Assembly (NCBI GenBank): GCA_031546715.1
Contig: JAVBKA010000068.1
Span: 1-7,831, forward strand
Direction of reading: 5' to 3'
Origin: JAVBKA01 sp031546715
GTDB taxonomy: Bacteria; Bacillota; Clostridia; Oscillospirales; UBA929
Length of the DNA stretch: 7,831 nt
The notes below the pieces were generated by a model. That model had not been told where the DNA came from. It did not search any database and saw only the letters and a program-made list of their open reading frames with translations. The first letter of the stretch is position 1, and every line of letters begins with the position of its first letter. The position numbers and the translations under genes are program-made. This document shows positions 1 to 6,925 of the stretch, one piece after another.

Positions 1-770
1 ATTTCTCTCATTACTGTAGGTTTCGACAACAAACACTCTGCGGCGACTTGCGTCAGTGTTGAGACGTTGTAGGGCGATTTTGCAGCTCTGATGCAGCTTG
101 ACAGTTCTGGATTGCTAACTGCAAAGCCTAGTCTGATACCCGCCATTCCCATGGCCTTGGACATTGTTCTGAGCACTATAAAATTATTATAATTGCATAC
201 TTCGTCTGCAACGCTCTGATTCCAAAAATCCATATAGGCTTCATCAATTACTACTAACGCTCTTGATTCTTTAACCAGCCTAAGAATTTCACCTTTTTCG
301 ATACCCTGCCCTGTGGGATTACAGGGATTAGACAATATGACCAGGTCTGCATCTCCGCCGATTAATGCATCAATATCAGGCTTGCCGTCAACTCTCGGCT
401 GGCTTGCACATTTGACCTCGCATAATCCTGAGTAAAACCTGTACATTCCAAAGTCAGGCTCGGACAATAATATCGTTCCCGTTCTGGGCAGCAGTGCAGA
501 AATGATAACCGATATCATCTCATCTGAACCGCACCCCGCTGTTACACAACTCCCGTCAACTCCGTAATACTCCCCTGCAAGCGTGCATACCTTTGACGCT
601 AGCGGGTCGGGATAACGATTAAGGTCAGCTTCGGAAATACGTTTTAAAATATCCTCACGAATATCATTCGGCAGCGGTATATAGCTTTCATTTGCATCTA
701 GCTTGATTTTTACGCTGACATTTTCAGGCAAGGGCGCACTTAGGTTCTTAAGCTTTTCAGGTATTTTCAT
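1..770 (-). CDS. hisC: Histidinol-phosphate aminotransferase, partial (C-terminus beyond left edge)
   Basis: HisC is a cytoplasmic PLP enzyme of fold type I that transfers an amino group from glutamate to imidazole-acetol phosphate, giving histidinol phosphate. The frame opens at ATG 770 (MKIPEKLKNLSAPLPENVSV...) and stays open for 256 codons to the window edge; family members are usually about 350-370 residues, so roughly the last quarter is missing. Visible hallmarks are LDANES at 24-29, NPCNPTG at 148-154, DEAYMDF from D176 (the Asp that pairs with the PLP ring nitrogen), and TMSKAMGMAGIRLGF with the Schiff-base lysine at K205, followed by SPYNVSTLTQ. The start lies inside the end of hisD, overlapping it by 14 nt in another frame, so it is the fourth gene of the his operon and is probably translated by coupling. 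GCGGG just upstream of the ATG is only a weak Shine-Dalgarno match. Identification within the HisC/class I aminotransferase family is made firm by the his context. Confidence 0.95.
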   Translation of the reverse strand, partial: MKIPEKLKNLSAPLPENVSVKIKLDANESYIPLPNDIREDILKRISEADLNRYPDPLASKVCTLAGEYYGVDGSCVTAGCGSDEMISVIISALLPRTGTILLSEPDFGMYRFYSGLCEVKCASQPRVDGKPDIDALIGGDADLVILSNPCNPTGQGIEKGEILRLVKESRALVVIDEAYMDFWNQSVADEVCNYNNFIVLRTMSKAMGMAGIRLGFAVSNPELSSCIRAAKSPYNVSTLTQVAAECLLSKPTVMRE

Positions 771-2043
771 TGACCCGCCTCCTAATGCTCTCAGCATGTG
801 CCGTTAATCCTTCATTTTCAGCTATTGCGATGGCCGCTGAGCTGCTTTTTGCAAAGCTTGCCTTATCATAGCAAATCACACTGGTTTTCTTCAAAAAGTG
901 CTCTGTGGATAGCGGTGAGAAAAATCTCGCAGTTCCTGACGTGGGCAAGACATGGCTTGGTCCTGCAATATAATCGCCCATTGGCTCAGGCGACCACGCA
1001 CCCACGAAAATAGCTCCTGCATTTTCAATTTTTTCGACTAGTTCCTCTGCATCTTCTACTAGTAATTCAAGATGTTCTGGCGCAATTTCATTAGCCTTTG
1101 CAATGCATTCGTCAATACTATCGCAGATTATGCAGCCTCCGAAGGCATCGATTGACGCTCTTGCGATAACGTTTCTGCTTAAAATCAAAAGCTGTTTTTC
1201 TATTTCCTCGGAAACATTTTTTGCAAGTTCAGTTGAGTCTGTAACTAAAAACGCAGCAGCATTGACGTCATGCTCCGCTTGACTTAGCATGTCGGCGGCG
1301 ATAAAAACAGGGTTTGCGTATCTGTCCGCAATTATAAGTACCTCAGACGGCCCTGCAATCATGTCAATGTCAATTTTTCCGTATAACATCCGCTTTGCTT
1401 CGGCAACATAGGCATTGCCCGGTCCCACGATTTTATCAGCCTTGGGGATTTCTCCTGCCCCGAAGGCAAGAGCCGCAACCGCCTGTACTCCTCCAACCGC
1501 AAACACCCTGTCAACTCCCGCAATCGCCGCCGCCGCAAGGACTTCGTTTTTAAGATGCACTGTCGGAGGTGTTACCATAGTGAGGCAGCCGACCTGCGCC
1601 GCCTTCGCGGGAATTGCATTCATAAGGACTGAGGAGGGATATGCCGCAGTACCACCGGGAACATACATGCCAACGCTTGCCAGTCCCCTGACTGTGTAAC
1701 CAACCCTTGCGCCGTCAGGACTGTTCCACATTTCGCCTTGAGATTTCAACCTGCTTTGGTAGTCAAGAATGTTTTTTGCCGCCGCCTCCAGTCCAGATAA
1801 AACCTGCCTGTCACAAAGGTCAGTCGCTTTTTTTAGTTCGGCGGCTGTTATTTCTCTGGGCGGGGCATTGTCAAGTTTTAACGACCAGTGGCACACGGCG
1901 TCCCACCCGCGGATATACACGTCATTTATGATAACCTCGACGGTACTTTTAATGTCCTTGGAATTCTCGTCTCTTCGTGCGTACAGTTGGGTGAAAAATT
2001 CCTTTTCCTCTGGTGTATTATTTTTGACGATTCGTATGCTCAT
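757..2043 (-). CDS. hisD: Histidinol dehydrogenase
   Basis: HisD catalyses the last two steps of histidine synthesis, the NAD-dependent oxidation of L-histidinol to histidine through histidinaldehyde. It is a cytoplasmic Zn enzyme. With the start chosen here the protein has 428 residues, the normal family length. It shows GMYVPGGTAAYPSSVLMN near 126-143, KIVGPGNAYV near 204-213, DMIAGPSEVL near 227-236, and the catalytic Glu-His pair in APEHLE (E323, H324). The expected zinc ligands are all present: Q255 and H258 in SQAEHD, D357 in MGDYIAGPSH, and H416 near the C-terminus. A longer frame would start at ATG 2049, but GAGG ends 1 nt before that codon, too close to work. It lies 7 nt before ATG 2043, which also forms an ATGA overlap with the hisG stop. 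The 3' end overlaps hisC by 14 nt. All active-site residues are intact, so the enzyme should be functional. Confidence 0.97.
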   Translation of the reverse strand: MSIRIVKNNTPEEKEFFTQLYARRDENSKDIKSTVEVIINDVYIRGWDAVCHWSLKLDNAPPREITAAELKKATDLCDRQVLSGLEAAAKNILDYQSRLKSQGEMWNSPDGARVGYTVRGLASVGMYVPGGTAAYPSSVLMNAIPAKAAQVGCLTMVTPPTVHLKNEVLAAAAIAGVDRVFAVGGVQAVAALAFGAGEIPKADKIVGPGNAYVAEAKRMLYGKIDIDMIAGPSEVLIIADRYANPVFIAADMLSQAEHDVNAAAFLVTDSTELAKNVSEEIEKQLLILSRNVIARASIDAFGGCIICDSIDECIAKANEIAPEHLELLVEDAEELVEKIENAGAIFVGAWSPEPMGDYIAGPSHVLPTSGTARFFSPLSTEHFLKKTSVICYDKASFAKSSSAAIAIAENEGLTAHAESIRRRVNENT

Positions 2044-2663
2044 AAACATGCCTCTAATCGTTTAATAATTTCTGTCACTTCAAGTCTGCGTGTTTTCATA
2101 GCACCAATATTTGTTATTAACCTTGCGCTGACTGGTGCAATAGTTTCAATTATTTCCAGTCCGTTTTCTCTTAGGGTATCACCAGTTTCTACAATATCGA
2201 CTATTGCAACAGCTAACCCAAGCAGTGGCGCAAGCTCCACAGAGCCGTCAATCTGAATAATCTCAACGTCCATGCCCTTTTTATCAAAATAGTTTTTTGC
2301 TACTTTCACGTACTTTGTGGCAACTCGCCTGTCTTGAAAGGTTTTGAAAAAGTCAGAGTTTTTCTTGGCGGCCAAGGCAAAATTGCACTTCCCGAAACCA
2401 AAGTCGAGCACTTCGAAATAACTGCCTCCATTTTCCATTATGGTATCCTTGCCCACAATTCCAAGGTCGCAAACACCACGCTCCACATATGTAACCACGT
2501 CTGACGCTTTTGCTAAAACAACCTCAATGCCGTCCATATTTAACTGGAGTTTTCTTCCGGGGGATTTAACCTCTCTGCAATCGTATCCCGCTTTCTCAAA
2601 AAGCTCGATGGATTTTTTTTCGAGTCTGCCCTTTGTCAGCGCAATTCTTAACGGTTTAATCAT
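2040..2663 (-). CDS. hisG: ATP phosphoribosyltransferase catalytic subunit, short form (HisG-S)
   Basis: HisG condenses ATP with PRPP to form phosphoribosyl-ATP, the committed first step of histidine synthesis. The 207-residue length marks the short form, which lacks the C-terminal ACT-like histidine-binding domain and depends on HisZ for full activity and feedback inhibition; hisZ is the overlapping upstream gene. The sequence shows RIALTKGRL at 6-14, the LAKASDVVTYVERGVCDLGIVGKD region around 50-73, and the PRPP-binding loop DGSVELAP at 139-146, followed by IVDIVETGDTLREN at 154-167. One position stands out: the usual GLADAIVD reads GLAVAIVD here, with Val152 (GTT) where Asp (GAT) is normal. 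The start ATG overlaps the hisZ stop (ATGA, 4 nt) and has an ideal AGGAG seven bases upstream. The stop overlaps the hisD start by 4 nt. Confidence 0.97.
   Translation of the reverse strand: MIKPLRIALTKGRLEKKSIELFEKAGYDCREVKSPGRKLQLNMDGIEVVLAKASDVVTYVERGVCDLGIVGKDTIMENGGSYFEVLDFGFGKCNFALAAKKNSDFFKTFQDRRVATKYVKVAKNYFDKKGMDVEIIQIDGSVELAPLLGLAVAIVDIVETGDTLRENGLEIIETIAPVSARLITNIGAMKTRRLEVTEIIKRLEACL
2051..2055 (-). promoter_or_regulatory. Ribosome binding site deciding the hisD start
   Basis: AGAGG on the minus strand ends 7 nt before ATG 2043 but only 1 nt before the alternative ATG 2049. The spacing favours the shorter HisD (MSIRIVKNN...) and an ATGA stop/start overlap with hisG. The site lies within the last codons of hisG, consistent with translational coupling. 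Confidence 0.7.
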
Positions 2664-3604
2664 AACACCGCTCCTAACGACATTAGCTCGTCTAAATCAA
2701 TGCAAAAGCCGATTGCTGGCTCGTCATTTCCAAAACGTGCCAATAATCCGTCATATCTTCCTCCGGAGATTATTTCCTTAGGCGCGCCAAGTGCATATAG
2801 CTTGAAAATCAAGCCTGAATAGTACTCAAGGTCGCAGCTCAGTCCGCCGTCAATTATAATATTATCCATGGGTAAAAGAGCGGACAGCTCTTCAAGCTCA
2901 GCGACTGCTCGCTTGCCCTCCTCAGGAAGCGGCAGCTTCTTTAGCGCGGTCAACGCCTCTGAAATGTTACCAGAAAAAGTAATCAGCTCCTTAAGCGCAT
3001 CGGCAAACACTGTATTTGGCGACTCCTTTAGGAGGTCGGACAGCGACGCAAAGCTTCGAGCTTCAATTAAATGTAAAAGCTCTTCTTTATCCAAGCCGAG
3101 ATTATGGATTAGCGATTTTATAAGCCCTGTATGACTAAGCTCAATATGGTAGCTCAGTCCAAATGCAGACGCGATGGTCTCCATTAGCTGTAAAACTTCA
3201 GCGTCGGCATTGCTACCTGCTCCTATGTATTCAACGCCAGCCTGAGATATTTCCTTGCTGCGAGCAGAGGCTAGTGACCTAAAAACAGGTTGAATATAAC
3301 AAAGCTTTAGCGGTCTAGGCTCTTTTACGAGCTTAGTCGCCGCGATTCTGGCGATAGGGATTGTGGAATCTGGTCTTAGAACGCATATTTTACCGTTTCG
3401 CTCGTCAACTCTCAGCATTACCTCTTGAGGAATCGGTGAGCCTGCTTGCAAAAATGCGTCATAGTACTCAAGTATTGGAGTGCGAACGGATGCAAAGCCC
3501 TTTTCTTTGAGCAAATCCGATATTTTGCTTTCAGTTTGTTGCCGAAGTGCGCTTTCTGTCGTCAGGCTGTCTCTAAGCCCAACGGGTATGCCTATAATTT
3601 TCAT
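2660..3604 (-). CDS. hisZ: ATP phosphoribosyltransferase regulatory subunit (HisRS-like)
   Basis: HisZ is a paralogue of the catalytic core of histidyl-tRNA synthetase that lacks tRNA charging activity. It forms a hetero-octamer with short HisG and provides allosteric inhibition by histidine. The 314-residue protein shows the class II synthetase-like fold signatures: LRPDSTIPIA at 76-85, SQAGVEYIG at 120-128, YYSGLIF at 261-267, SGGRYDGLL at 280-288 and AIGFCIDLDEL at 297-307. It ends shortly after the motif-3-like segment, with no anticodon-binding domain, which separates it from true HisRS (about 420 residues). It is also on the short side for HisZ. The start at ATG 3604 follows a GGTGG purine-rich stretch by 6 nt and matches the usual N-terminus, with GLRDSL at 9-14. 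It is the first gene of the his operon. A promoter with an operator-like palindrome lies just upstream, and the 3' end overlaps hisG by 4 nt. Confidence 0.93.
   Translation of the reverse strand: MKIIGIPVGLRDSLTTESALRQQTESKISDLLKEKGFASVRTPILEYYDAFLQAGSPIPQEVMLRVDERNGKICVLRPDSTIPIARIAATKLVKEPRPLKLCYIQPVFRSLASARSKEISQAGVEYIGAGSNADAEVLQLMETIASAFGLSYHIELSHTGLIKSLIHNLGLDKEELLHLIEARSFASLSDLLKESPNTVFADALKELITFSGNISEALTALKKLPLPEEGKRAVAELEELSALLPMDNIIIDGGLSCDLEYYSGLIFKLYALGAPKEIISGGRYDGLLARFGNDEPAIGFCIDLDELMSLGAVL
2671..2675 (-). promoter_or_regulatory. Ribosome binding site of hisG inside hisZ
   Basis: AGGAG on the minus strand lies 7 nt before the hisG ATG, within the last codons of hisZ. With the 4-nt ATGA overlap this fixes the start and suggests coupled, near-stoichiometric synthesis of HisZ and HisG, which assemble into one complex. 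Confidence 0.75.
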
Positions 3605-3627
3605 ATAACCCCACCTGTCACTTTACC

Positions 3628-3656
3628 ATGCTAACATATTAAAGCACGTTTGTCAA
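3628..3656 (-). promoter_or_regulatory. Possible second, downstream his promoter
   Basis: A perfect -35 TTGACA (minus strand, 3651-3656) is followed after 17 nt by TAGCAT (3628-3633), a 4/6 match to the -10 consensus. It would start transcription close to the ribosome binding site and, unlike the upstream promoter, lies outside the palindrome. It might give basal expression, but the weak -10 makes it uncertain. Confidence 0.35.
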
Positions 3657-3658
3657 TA

Positions 3659-3693
3659 TAACGTTGATATGATTATACCTCACATCAACGTTA
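3659..3693. promoter_or_regulatory. Operator-like inverted repeat over the his promoter
   Basis: TAACGTTGAT (3659-3668) and ATCAACGTTA (3684-3693) are perfect 10-bp inverted arms separated by 15 bp. The dyad centre coincides with the -10 hexamer. One arm lies in the -10/-35 spacer and the other over the expected start site. This geometry is typical of a dimeric repressor site that blocks RNA polymerase. Histidine operons in some Firmicutes are controlled by the TrpR-family repressor HisR; whether this is its site is inference only. Confidence 0.65.
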
Positions 3694-3701
3694 ATTGTCA
3701 C
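3672..3701 (-). promoter_or_regulatory. Predicted main promoter of the his operon
   Basis: On the minus strand a perfect TATAAT (3672-3677) lies 18 nt downstream of GTGACA (3696-3701), a 5/6 match to TTGACA. Transcription would begin near 3665, giving a leader of about 60 nt before the hisZ ATG. That is too short for a T-box riboswitch, and no T-box consensus sequence is visible. The -10 box is embedded in the palindrome at 3659-3693. Confidence 0.75.
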
Positions 3702-3791
3702 CTTTATTAATAGCAAAATTTTCAAAAAATTCTAAAGCATAAATCTTATTGACCCAAATGCATCGTAAAAACCATCCCAAAACATTCTTAC

Positions 3792-4634
3792 TCATGCCTT
3801 TTTTCGCTTAAACAGCCTCATTACGCCTAATGAAATAACTAAGCCAACCACAAAACAAACAGCGGTAATCACCAGATTGTCCCTTGTAAGATTGTCCGAC
3901 AAAAAAAGCAAAATCGTTCCGAGAACCACGCCGATAACACCATAATACGTGTGACCGTGAAATCTTTTCAGTAAAAACCTAATAGTATAAAGTGTAGGGA
4001 AAACTATTATTACTGCCCCAAGTGCTACTGGTAGAAGCTTAAGAATCTCTAGCTTTGTAATGGCTTCAAGCAACGGGTGATACGTTCCGATGCTTATTAA
4101 AATCATAGAGGAGCTAAGCCCCGGCACGATTGCACCTACAACGAGAATTATCCCGCTTAACACCGCATTGAAGAAATTCAGTGGCTGTTCCCCTGCTCCT
4201 GCATCTAGCCAACCGAAGGCAATTGTTGCGATAAAGATACCCAAAATAACCGCAAAGCTTATTAAGTATCTCAGTTTAAAGCCTTTTTCGTTAGCTTCGG
4301 AAACTACTGACGGCATCGACCCTGCGACAAATCCGATGAACACTGCTTCTATTACCATCGGGAAGGTGTTTATAAGTCCGTCAATGACAAAACTAAAAGC
4401 GAAGATTCCAAAAACTGCGCCAATTCCAAAGGGCAGTAAATACATGAAATTACCGTAAAAGCTTTTCAAAAGGTTGCATACAGCGGATATTATCCGTTCA
4501 TAAACCCCGAGAGCGACGGCCATTACGCCGCCGCTCACTCCTGGGGTTATTGAACCTATGCCTAGTAGTGAGCCAAAACCTAAATTTTTTAAAAACTCTT
4601 TTTTTTCAAAGTGCTTTTTAAATTTTTCAAGCAT
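3792..4634 (-). CDS. popT: DUF368 family membrane protein, PopT-type polyprenyl-phosphate transporter
   Basis: This 280-residue protein is almost entirely hydrophobic segments with small polar loops and a basic C-terminus (LFKRKKA). It carries the duplicated DUF368 signature: GSITPGVSGGVMAVALGVYER near 27-47 and GAIVPGLSSSMILISIGTYHP near 167-187, with the PG-[VL]-S turns at 31-36 and 171-176. The two halves therefore look like an internal repeat. DUF368 proteins have been shown in other bacteria to return undecaprenyl phosphate, the carrier of wall precursors, from the outer to the inner face of the cytoplasmic membrane. In the second repeat the turn is SSS rather than the more usual SGS, by my memory of the family. 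The start lies 2 nt after the secDF stop with no clear Shine-Dalgarno sequence, so translation probably depends on coupling to secDF. No strong terminator is visible after its stop. The family assignment is firm; transport in this organism is inferred. Confidence 0.88.
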   Translation of the reverse strand: MLEKFKKHFEKKEFLKNLGFGSLLGIGSITPGVSGGVMAVALGVYERIISAVCNLLKSFYGNFMYLLPFGIGAVFGIFAFSFVIDGLINTFPMVIEAVFIGFVAGSMPSVVSEANEKGFKLRYLISFAVILGIFIATIAFGWLDAGAGEQPLNFFNAVLSGIILVVGAIVPGLSSSMILISIGTYHPLLEAITKLEILKLLPVALGAVIIVFPTLYTIRFLLKRFHGHTYYGVIGVVLGTILLFLSDNLTRDNLVITAVCFVVGLVISLGVMRLFKRKKA

Positions 4635-4636
4635 GG

Positions 4637-6883
4637 TTATTTCGATTTTGCAAGTTTTTGTTTACGTTTCTGCCACATAATCCACAGCGGACCTGCGATA
4701 CAGATTGTTGAGTAGCAACCGCAGATTGTACCGATGGTCATTGGCAGCGCAAATGCTACAATGGACTCAAGTCCGTTGATGGCAGCAAAAACAAACACAA
4801 TAACGACACTGGAAAATACGCAAAGCGCAGTATTAATCGTACGGGTCAAGCTCTGGGAAATGCTCTTGTTGACCAAAACGTCAATTGGCGTTGCGTGGTC
4901 GTGGAGCGTGTTTTCACGAATACGGTCGTAAATAACGATGGTATCATTTATAGAATAACCGAGAATTGTAAGCGCAACAGCGATAAATGAATCGCCGATT
5001 GGGATTTGGAAAATAACGAAGGTGAAGAAAACTACGATAACGTCATGGAGCAAGGCAATAAGAGCCATAACACCCGCTGACAAGCCATGAATTTTCCTAA
5101 AGCTTATCCAGACATAAAGAACGATAAGGAAAGCTGAAAGAATTAGCGCAGTAATGCCCTTTTCGAGGAATAAACGTCCAAAGAAAGGAGCGACCACGTT
5201 TGAGTCAGACTGCTTAATGCCTAAGTCTGGGAATGCCTCTTGAAGGGTTTTTTCAATGGTCTCTTGGTCAGCCATGCTGAGAGAATCAGTACCTGCAAGG
5301 TTCATAACAAGCCTAAAGGTCTCTGGCATTTTTGAGCCGTCGATTGGGTTTATACCTGTAACCTGACCGTTGACAATTCTGTTTGAAATTGAGTCTTGAA
5401 TTTTTTGAGCGACTGCGTCCACATTGTCCTTAGCTTGGTCAACGGTAACAGCTTCAGCCATTTCGTACTTGATTATCGCTCCACCGCTGAACTCGATGCC
5501 TAGCTCAACGCCTCCTGCTACAAACATAAAAACCACGCCCAGTGCCATGATTGCGGCAGATACGGCAAAGTAGACCTTACGTTTCTCGTAGAAGTTGATT
5601 ATTTTTACTGTTTTCTTCTCAAAGGATTTCTTTGAAAGAAACCATGTCGGCTTGCGGAATACGGTGAAACGGGTAATTGACATAGTCAGCAAACGGGTGA
5701 CAAACACACCTGCGACGAAGTTCATGATGATACCGAATAACAGTGTGTATGCAAATGAAAGGATTGCGCCTGTTCCGAAAATCAACATAATAAATGAGAC
5801 AATCAAAACGGTGATATTGCCGTCGAATACCGATGAAAACGCTCTCTTAAAGCCTGTGGTAATAGCGGAATCAATGGATTTACCAGCGCGAAGCTCTTCG
5901 CGGATACGCTCAGCAATAATGATATTAGCGTCAACGCCCATACCGATTGAAAGGATAATACCTGCGATACCAGGTAGAGTAACTGTAATATGAAGCAGTG
6001 CAAGCATTAGCAATGAGCCAGAAACTTGGAGTAACAGTGAGATACATGCAACAATACCTGAGATTCTGTAATAGCAAAGCAGGAACAGCATTACTAACAA
6101 TAACGCAACAAGTCCCGCTGTAACCATAACCTCAAGGGCATTACTTCCCAAAGTTGGGCTGATAGCTGTGTAGTTATCAGTTTTTAGTGCAAAGGGCAGA
6201 GCACCGGCAGAAATCTGGTCAGCCAGTTTTTCAGCTTCCGCTCTGGTTTCAATTCTATTAATTACGCAGTCTTCACTAGTAATTTTACCTTGAACTGTTG
6301 GTGAAGAAATTTCCGCATCGTCCATAAAAATAGAAATCTGCTTGCCGATGAGTCTTCCTGTCGCTTCAGAAAACTTCGACACACCTTCAGATTTTAACTT
6401 CAGATTAACCTGGTACATACCGTTTTCTTGGTCAACGCTGGATACTGCGGAATCAACGTCAGCTCCGGTCATAACGACCACGCCGTCAGGGTCTTTAAAA
6501 GAGAGCTGAGCAGTTGAGCCAAGCTCTTTAATGGCTTCCTTAGGGTCAAAAACTGTTTCGTTTGCCTTCCAAGGGTAACGAACGAAGATGTAGCCGTTTT
6601 CGCTGTCAATTGTGACATCGCGGTCAACGATATTCTGTTGGTCAAGACGAACTTCGATTATGCTACGAGCAGACTCAAGCTCGTCCTGTGTGGGCAGCCT
6701 GCCAAGGTTGTCAGGAGAAAAGGCAACGTCAACGCCGCCGCGAATATCGATTCCGAAGCGCATGTTTTCTGCGCCAGGAATATCGATTCCTAAAATCGGA
6801 TTGTGTAGTCCGAAAAATGACACGTAAGAAATCATCAATGTCAAAATCAGAATCACAACAAAGGTTGCTTTATTTTTATACAT
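4637..6883 (-). CDS. secDF: Fused protein translocase subunit SecDF
   Basis: SecDF is an RND-type membrane protein that uses the ion gradient to help pull preproteins out of the SecYEG channel on the outer face. SecD and SecF, separate in many bacteria, are one chain here (748 residues from the chosen start). The SecD half has an N-terminal membrane segment at about 8-26, the MRFGIDIRGG motif near 41-50, a large outer domain to about 245, then a membrane block with IAGIILSIGMGVDANIIIAE near 306-325, including the conserved Asp of VDAN (D318). The SecF half begins with a membrane segment near 437-456, GIEFSGG near 462-468, then ALLHDVIVV (D614) and LGYSINDTIVIYDRIREN near 641-658. The key ion-pathway aspartates are present. 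A GTG at 6895 would extend the frame by four residues, but AGGTG overlaps that codon and sits 9 nt before ATG 6883. It lies 42 nt after a small secreted-protein gene and 2 nt before popT. Confidence 0.96.
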   Translation of the reverse strand: MYKNKATFVVILILTLMISYVSFFGLHNPILGIDIPGAENMRFGIDIRGGVDVAFSPDNLGRLPTQDELESARSIIEVRLDQQNIVDRDVTIDSENGYIFVRYPWKANETVFDPKEAIKELGSTAQLSFKDPDGVVVMTGADVDSAVSSVDQENGMYQVNLKLKSEGVSKFSEATGRLIGKQISIFMDDAEISSPTVQGKITSEDCVINRIETRAEAEKLADQISAGALPFALKTDNYTAISPTLGSNALEVMVTAGLVALLLVMLFLLCYYRISGIVACISLLLQVSGSLLMLALLHITVTLPGIAGIILSIGMGVDANIIIAERIREELRAGKSIDSAITTGFKRAFSSVFDGNITVLIVSFIMLIFGTGAILSFAYTLLFGIIMNFVAGVFVTRLLTMSITRFTVFRKPTWFLSKKSFEKKTVKIINFYEKRKVYFAVSAAIMALGVVFMFVAGGVELGIEFSGGAIIKYEMAEAVTVDQAKDNVDAVAQKIQDSISNRIVNGQVTGINPIDGSKMPETFRLVMNLAGTDSLSMADQETIEKTLQEAFPDLGIKQSDSNVVAPFFGRLFLEKGITALILSAFLIVLYVWISFRKIHGLSAGVMALIALLHDVIVVFFTFVIFQIPIGDSFIAVALTILGYSINDTIVIYDRIRENTLHDHATPIDVLVNKSISQSLTRTINTALCVFSSVVIVFVFAAINGLESIVAFALPMTIGTICGCYSTICIAGPLWIMWQKRKQKLAKSK

Positions 6884-6892
6884 TTTTTCACA

Positions 6893-6897
6893 CACCT
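6893..6897 (-). promoter_or_regulatory. Ribosome binding site deciding the secDF start
   Basis: AGGTG on the minus strand lies 9 nt before ATG 6883. The upstream in-frame GTG at 6895 overlaps this site itself, so it is unlikely to be the initiator; the protein should begin MYKNKATFVV. Confidence 0.6.
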
Positions 6898-6925
6898 ACA
6901 TTTATTATAGTACTGTCAGTCCGAG

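Noticed and set aside
798..2781. Several open plus-strand frames of 71-122 codons opposite hisD, hisG and hisZ
   Set aside because: They are antisense shadows of well-supported enzymes, have low-complexity compositions, and lack convincing ribosome binding sites.
3605..3791. T-box or other riboswitch in the his leader
   Set aside because: The leader from the predicted start is about 60 nt and shows no T-box consensus sequence, specifier-loop structure or anti-terminator.
3691..3795. Minus-strand 34-codon frame starting in an ATGA overlap with the popT stop (MSKNVLGWFLRCIWV...)
   Set aside because: The only Shine-Dalgarno-like bases end 1 nt before the ATG, the frame runs into the his -35 box, and it is short enough to be chance. 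It has no histidine run, so it is not a his leader peptide.
6904..6909. TATAAT on the minus strand just upstream of secDF, as a separate secDF promoter
   Set aside because: No acceptable -35 lies 16-18 nt upstream and there is no TG extension. The promoter at 7352-7380 is a better candidate for the cluster.
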